From the NCBI GenBank assembly GCA_001507425.1, contig LMAJ01000001.1:124001-188000 (forward strand): a stretch of DNA of 64,000 bases, read 5' to 3'. The translations under genes were made by a program, and so were the position numbers. The notes under the pieces were generated by a model. It was not told the origin of the DNA and did no database searches. It was given only the letters and a program-made list of their open reading frames with translations. Positions 63,227 through 64,000 of this stretch are shown piece after piece; the first letter of the stretch is position 1, and each line of letters begins with the position of its first letter. Origin of the DNA: Flavobacteriaceae bacterium CRH. GTDB lineage: Bacteria; Bacteroidota; Bacteroidia; Flavobacteriales; Flavobacteriaceae.

Positions 63227-63661
63227 ATGAAAAAACATACCATTGCAATCGTTTCGGTTTTAACCTTATTACTTGTTTCATGTATGGCATCAAAAGAAAA
63301 CAAAAGTCCGGCCGGTATTTATGATACAACTTGGGAATTAGAATATATTTCAGGGCCAAGAATTGCTTTTGAAGGATTGTATCCGAATAAAAAACCACAA
63401 ATTACTTTTGATCAGAAAGAAAAAAATGTTTTTGGTAATAACGGATGTAATGGCTACAGTGCGCCATTTACTTTAAGTGGAAATTCTTTGACTTTTGGAG
63501 AGCCGGGACCAAGCACAATGATGTTTTGTGATGGAGGAGGAGAAGCACAATTTTTGCAGCAGATGAAAAAAATCACAAGTTATTCTATTGATAAAGACGG
63601 AAAACTAAATCTAATTCAAGGCGATGTGCCGATGATGCGATTTAAAAAAGTAGCTAAATAA
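63227..63661 (+). CDS. META-domain (HslJ-like) lipoprotein
   Basis: A 144-residue lipoprotein. The signal sequence ends in the lipobox LLLVSC, with the acylated cysteine near residue 19. The META domain has TTWELEYISGPRIAFEGLYPNKKPQ, FGNNGCNGYSAPFTL and a MMFCDGGGEAQFLQQM segment before the final strands. HslJ-like proteins are linked to heat or novobiocin resistance in E. coli; here the role is not known. Stands alone and is followed by a terminator. Confidence 0.9.
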   Translation: MKKHTIAIVSVLTLLLVSCMASKENKSPAGIYDTTWELEYISGPRIAFEGLYPNKKPQITFDQKEKNVFGNNGCNGYSAPFTLSGNSLTFGEPGPSTMMFCDGGGEAQFLQQMKKITSYSIDKDGKLNLIQGDVPMMRFKKVAK

Positions 63662-63686
63662 TTTTAGCTAAAATCCATTTTAAAAT

Positions 63687-63723
63687 AAAAGAGGAAATGA
63701 TTCAGTTCATTTCCCTCTTTTTT
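63687..63723 (+). terminator. intrinsic terminator between convergent genes
   Basis: AAAAGAGGAAATGA pairs with TCATTTCCCTCTTTT, with one bulged base and a TTCAGT loop, and is followed by a T run. It lies between the META gene stop and the msrA stop and can serve both strands. Confidence 0.7.
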
Positions 63724-63732
63724 ATTGTTGTT

Positions 63733-64000
63733 TTATTTCTTTTTGAGTTTGTCTTTAAAGACTTTCTCAAATTTTTCTATTTTCGGCTGAATCACCATTT
63801 TGCAATACGGCTGGCTTTTGTTATTCGCATAATAATTCTGATGATAATCTTCTGCTTTATAAAACTTTGTAAAAGGTTCTACTTTAGTTACAATTGGGCT
63901 ATCATAAACTTTTGCTTTGTTAAGCTCTGCAATAATGCTTTGAGCGGCTTTTTTCTGTTCTTCATTTTTATAAAAAATTACAGAACGATATTGAGTTCCA
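63733..64000 (-). CDS. msrA: peptide-methionine (S)-S-oxide reductase, C-terminal part
   Basis: The gene runs off the right edge; 88 codons plus stop are seen. They read GTQYRSVIFY, then EEQKKAAQSII, EPFTKFYKAEDYHQNYY and QPYCKMVIQPKIEKF. GTQYRS, the YHQNYY substrate segment and the nearby cysteine are hallmarks of MsrA, which reduces oxidised methionine. The N-terminal catalytic GCFW motif must lie beyond the window. Whether it carries a signal peptide cannot be told. Confidence 0.93.
   Translation of the reverse strand, partial: GTQYRSVIFYKNEEQKKAAQSIIAELNKAKVYDSPIVTKVEPFTKFYKAEDYHQNYYANNKSQPYCKMVIQPKIEKFEKVFKDKLKKK

Overview
The window is AT-rich and looks like a Flavobacterium (Bacteroidota) chromosome. 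The support is TAnnTTTG-type promoter elements, frequent TTG starts, a PorV/PorQ-family outer-membrane protein, a COG2509-type FAD oxidoreductase, LptB/KdsD/TatC neighbours, and intergenic palindromes of the kind common in this genus. I infer the genus; no rRNA gene is present to prove it.

Positions 1 to about 47,460 form one surface-polysaccharide locus of about 45 genes, all on the + strand and mostly overlapping or closely spaced. Its left end lies outside the window. (i) 1-5,150: three GT4 glycosyltransferases, then a reductase/epimerase and a WecA/WbpL-type initiating transferase. (ii) 5,140-11,125: a frameshifted WxcM/FdtA-like cupin gene, a PglE-type aminotransferase, the dTDP-rhamnose genes rfbC, rfbD and rfbA (rfbB is not in the window), and a WbpM-type UDP-GlcNAc 4,6-dehydratase. 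(iii) 11,347-13,538: a Wzm/Wzt ABC exporter whose ATPase has a Wzt-like C-terminal domain. (iv) 13,540-15,426: an HTTM-DCC membrane fusion protein. (v) 15,536-19,734: an SDR, ATP-grasp, HAD, NeuD-like and RffA/WecE cassette for a 4-amino-4,6-dideoxy sugar. (vi) 19,727-29,945: ten glycosyltransferase or WbsX-like genes, including two pairs of diverged duplicates. (vii) 29,955-32,802: neuA-neuB-neuC for a CMP-nonulosonate, probably Neu5Ac-like. (viii) 32,824-44,648: a GT11 fucosyltransferase-like gene, more GTs and an MBOAT/SGNH O-acetylation pair. (ix) 44,656-47,460: an O-antigen ligase/polymerase-like protein and a WcaJ/WbaP-type initiating transferase.

Together these genes suggest a complex, O-acetylated glycan containing rhamnose, QuiNAc/FucNAc, Fuc4NAc-type and sialic-acid-like sugars, made on a lipid carrier, exported by the ABC transporter and possibly ligated to a lipid or protein acceptor. 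Two unrelated initiating enzymes leave room for two products.

From 47,465 to the right end the content is conserved cell-envelope and housekeeping: a DUF4105/Lnb-like protein, a PorV/PorQ-family protein, pssA, a GH25 protein, the kdsD-tatC-ahpD-like-lptB run, recQ, a small conserved protein, a FAD oxidoreductase, a protein of unknown function, a quinone oxidoreductase, a secreted Xaa-Pro aminopeptidase, a META-domain lipoprotein and the end of msrA. Many intergenic gaps here hold a different long perfect inverted repeat.

I saw no tRNA, rRNA, CRISPR array, insertion sequence or phage gene.
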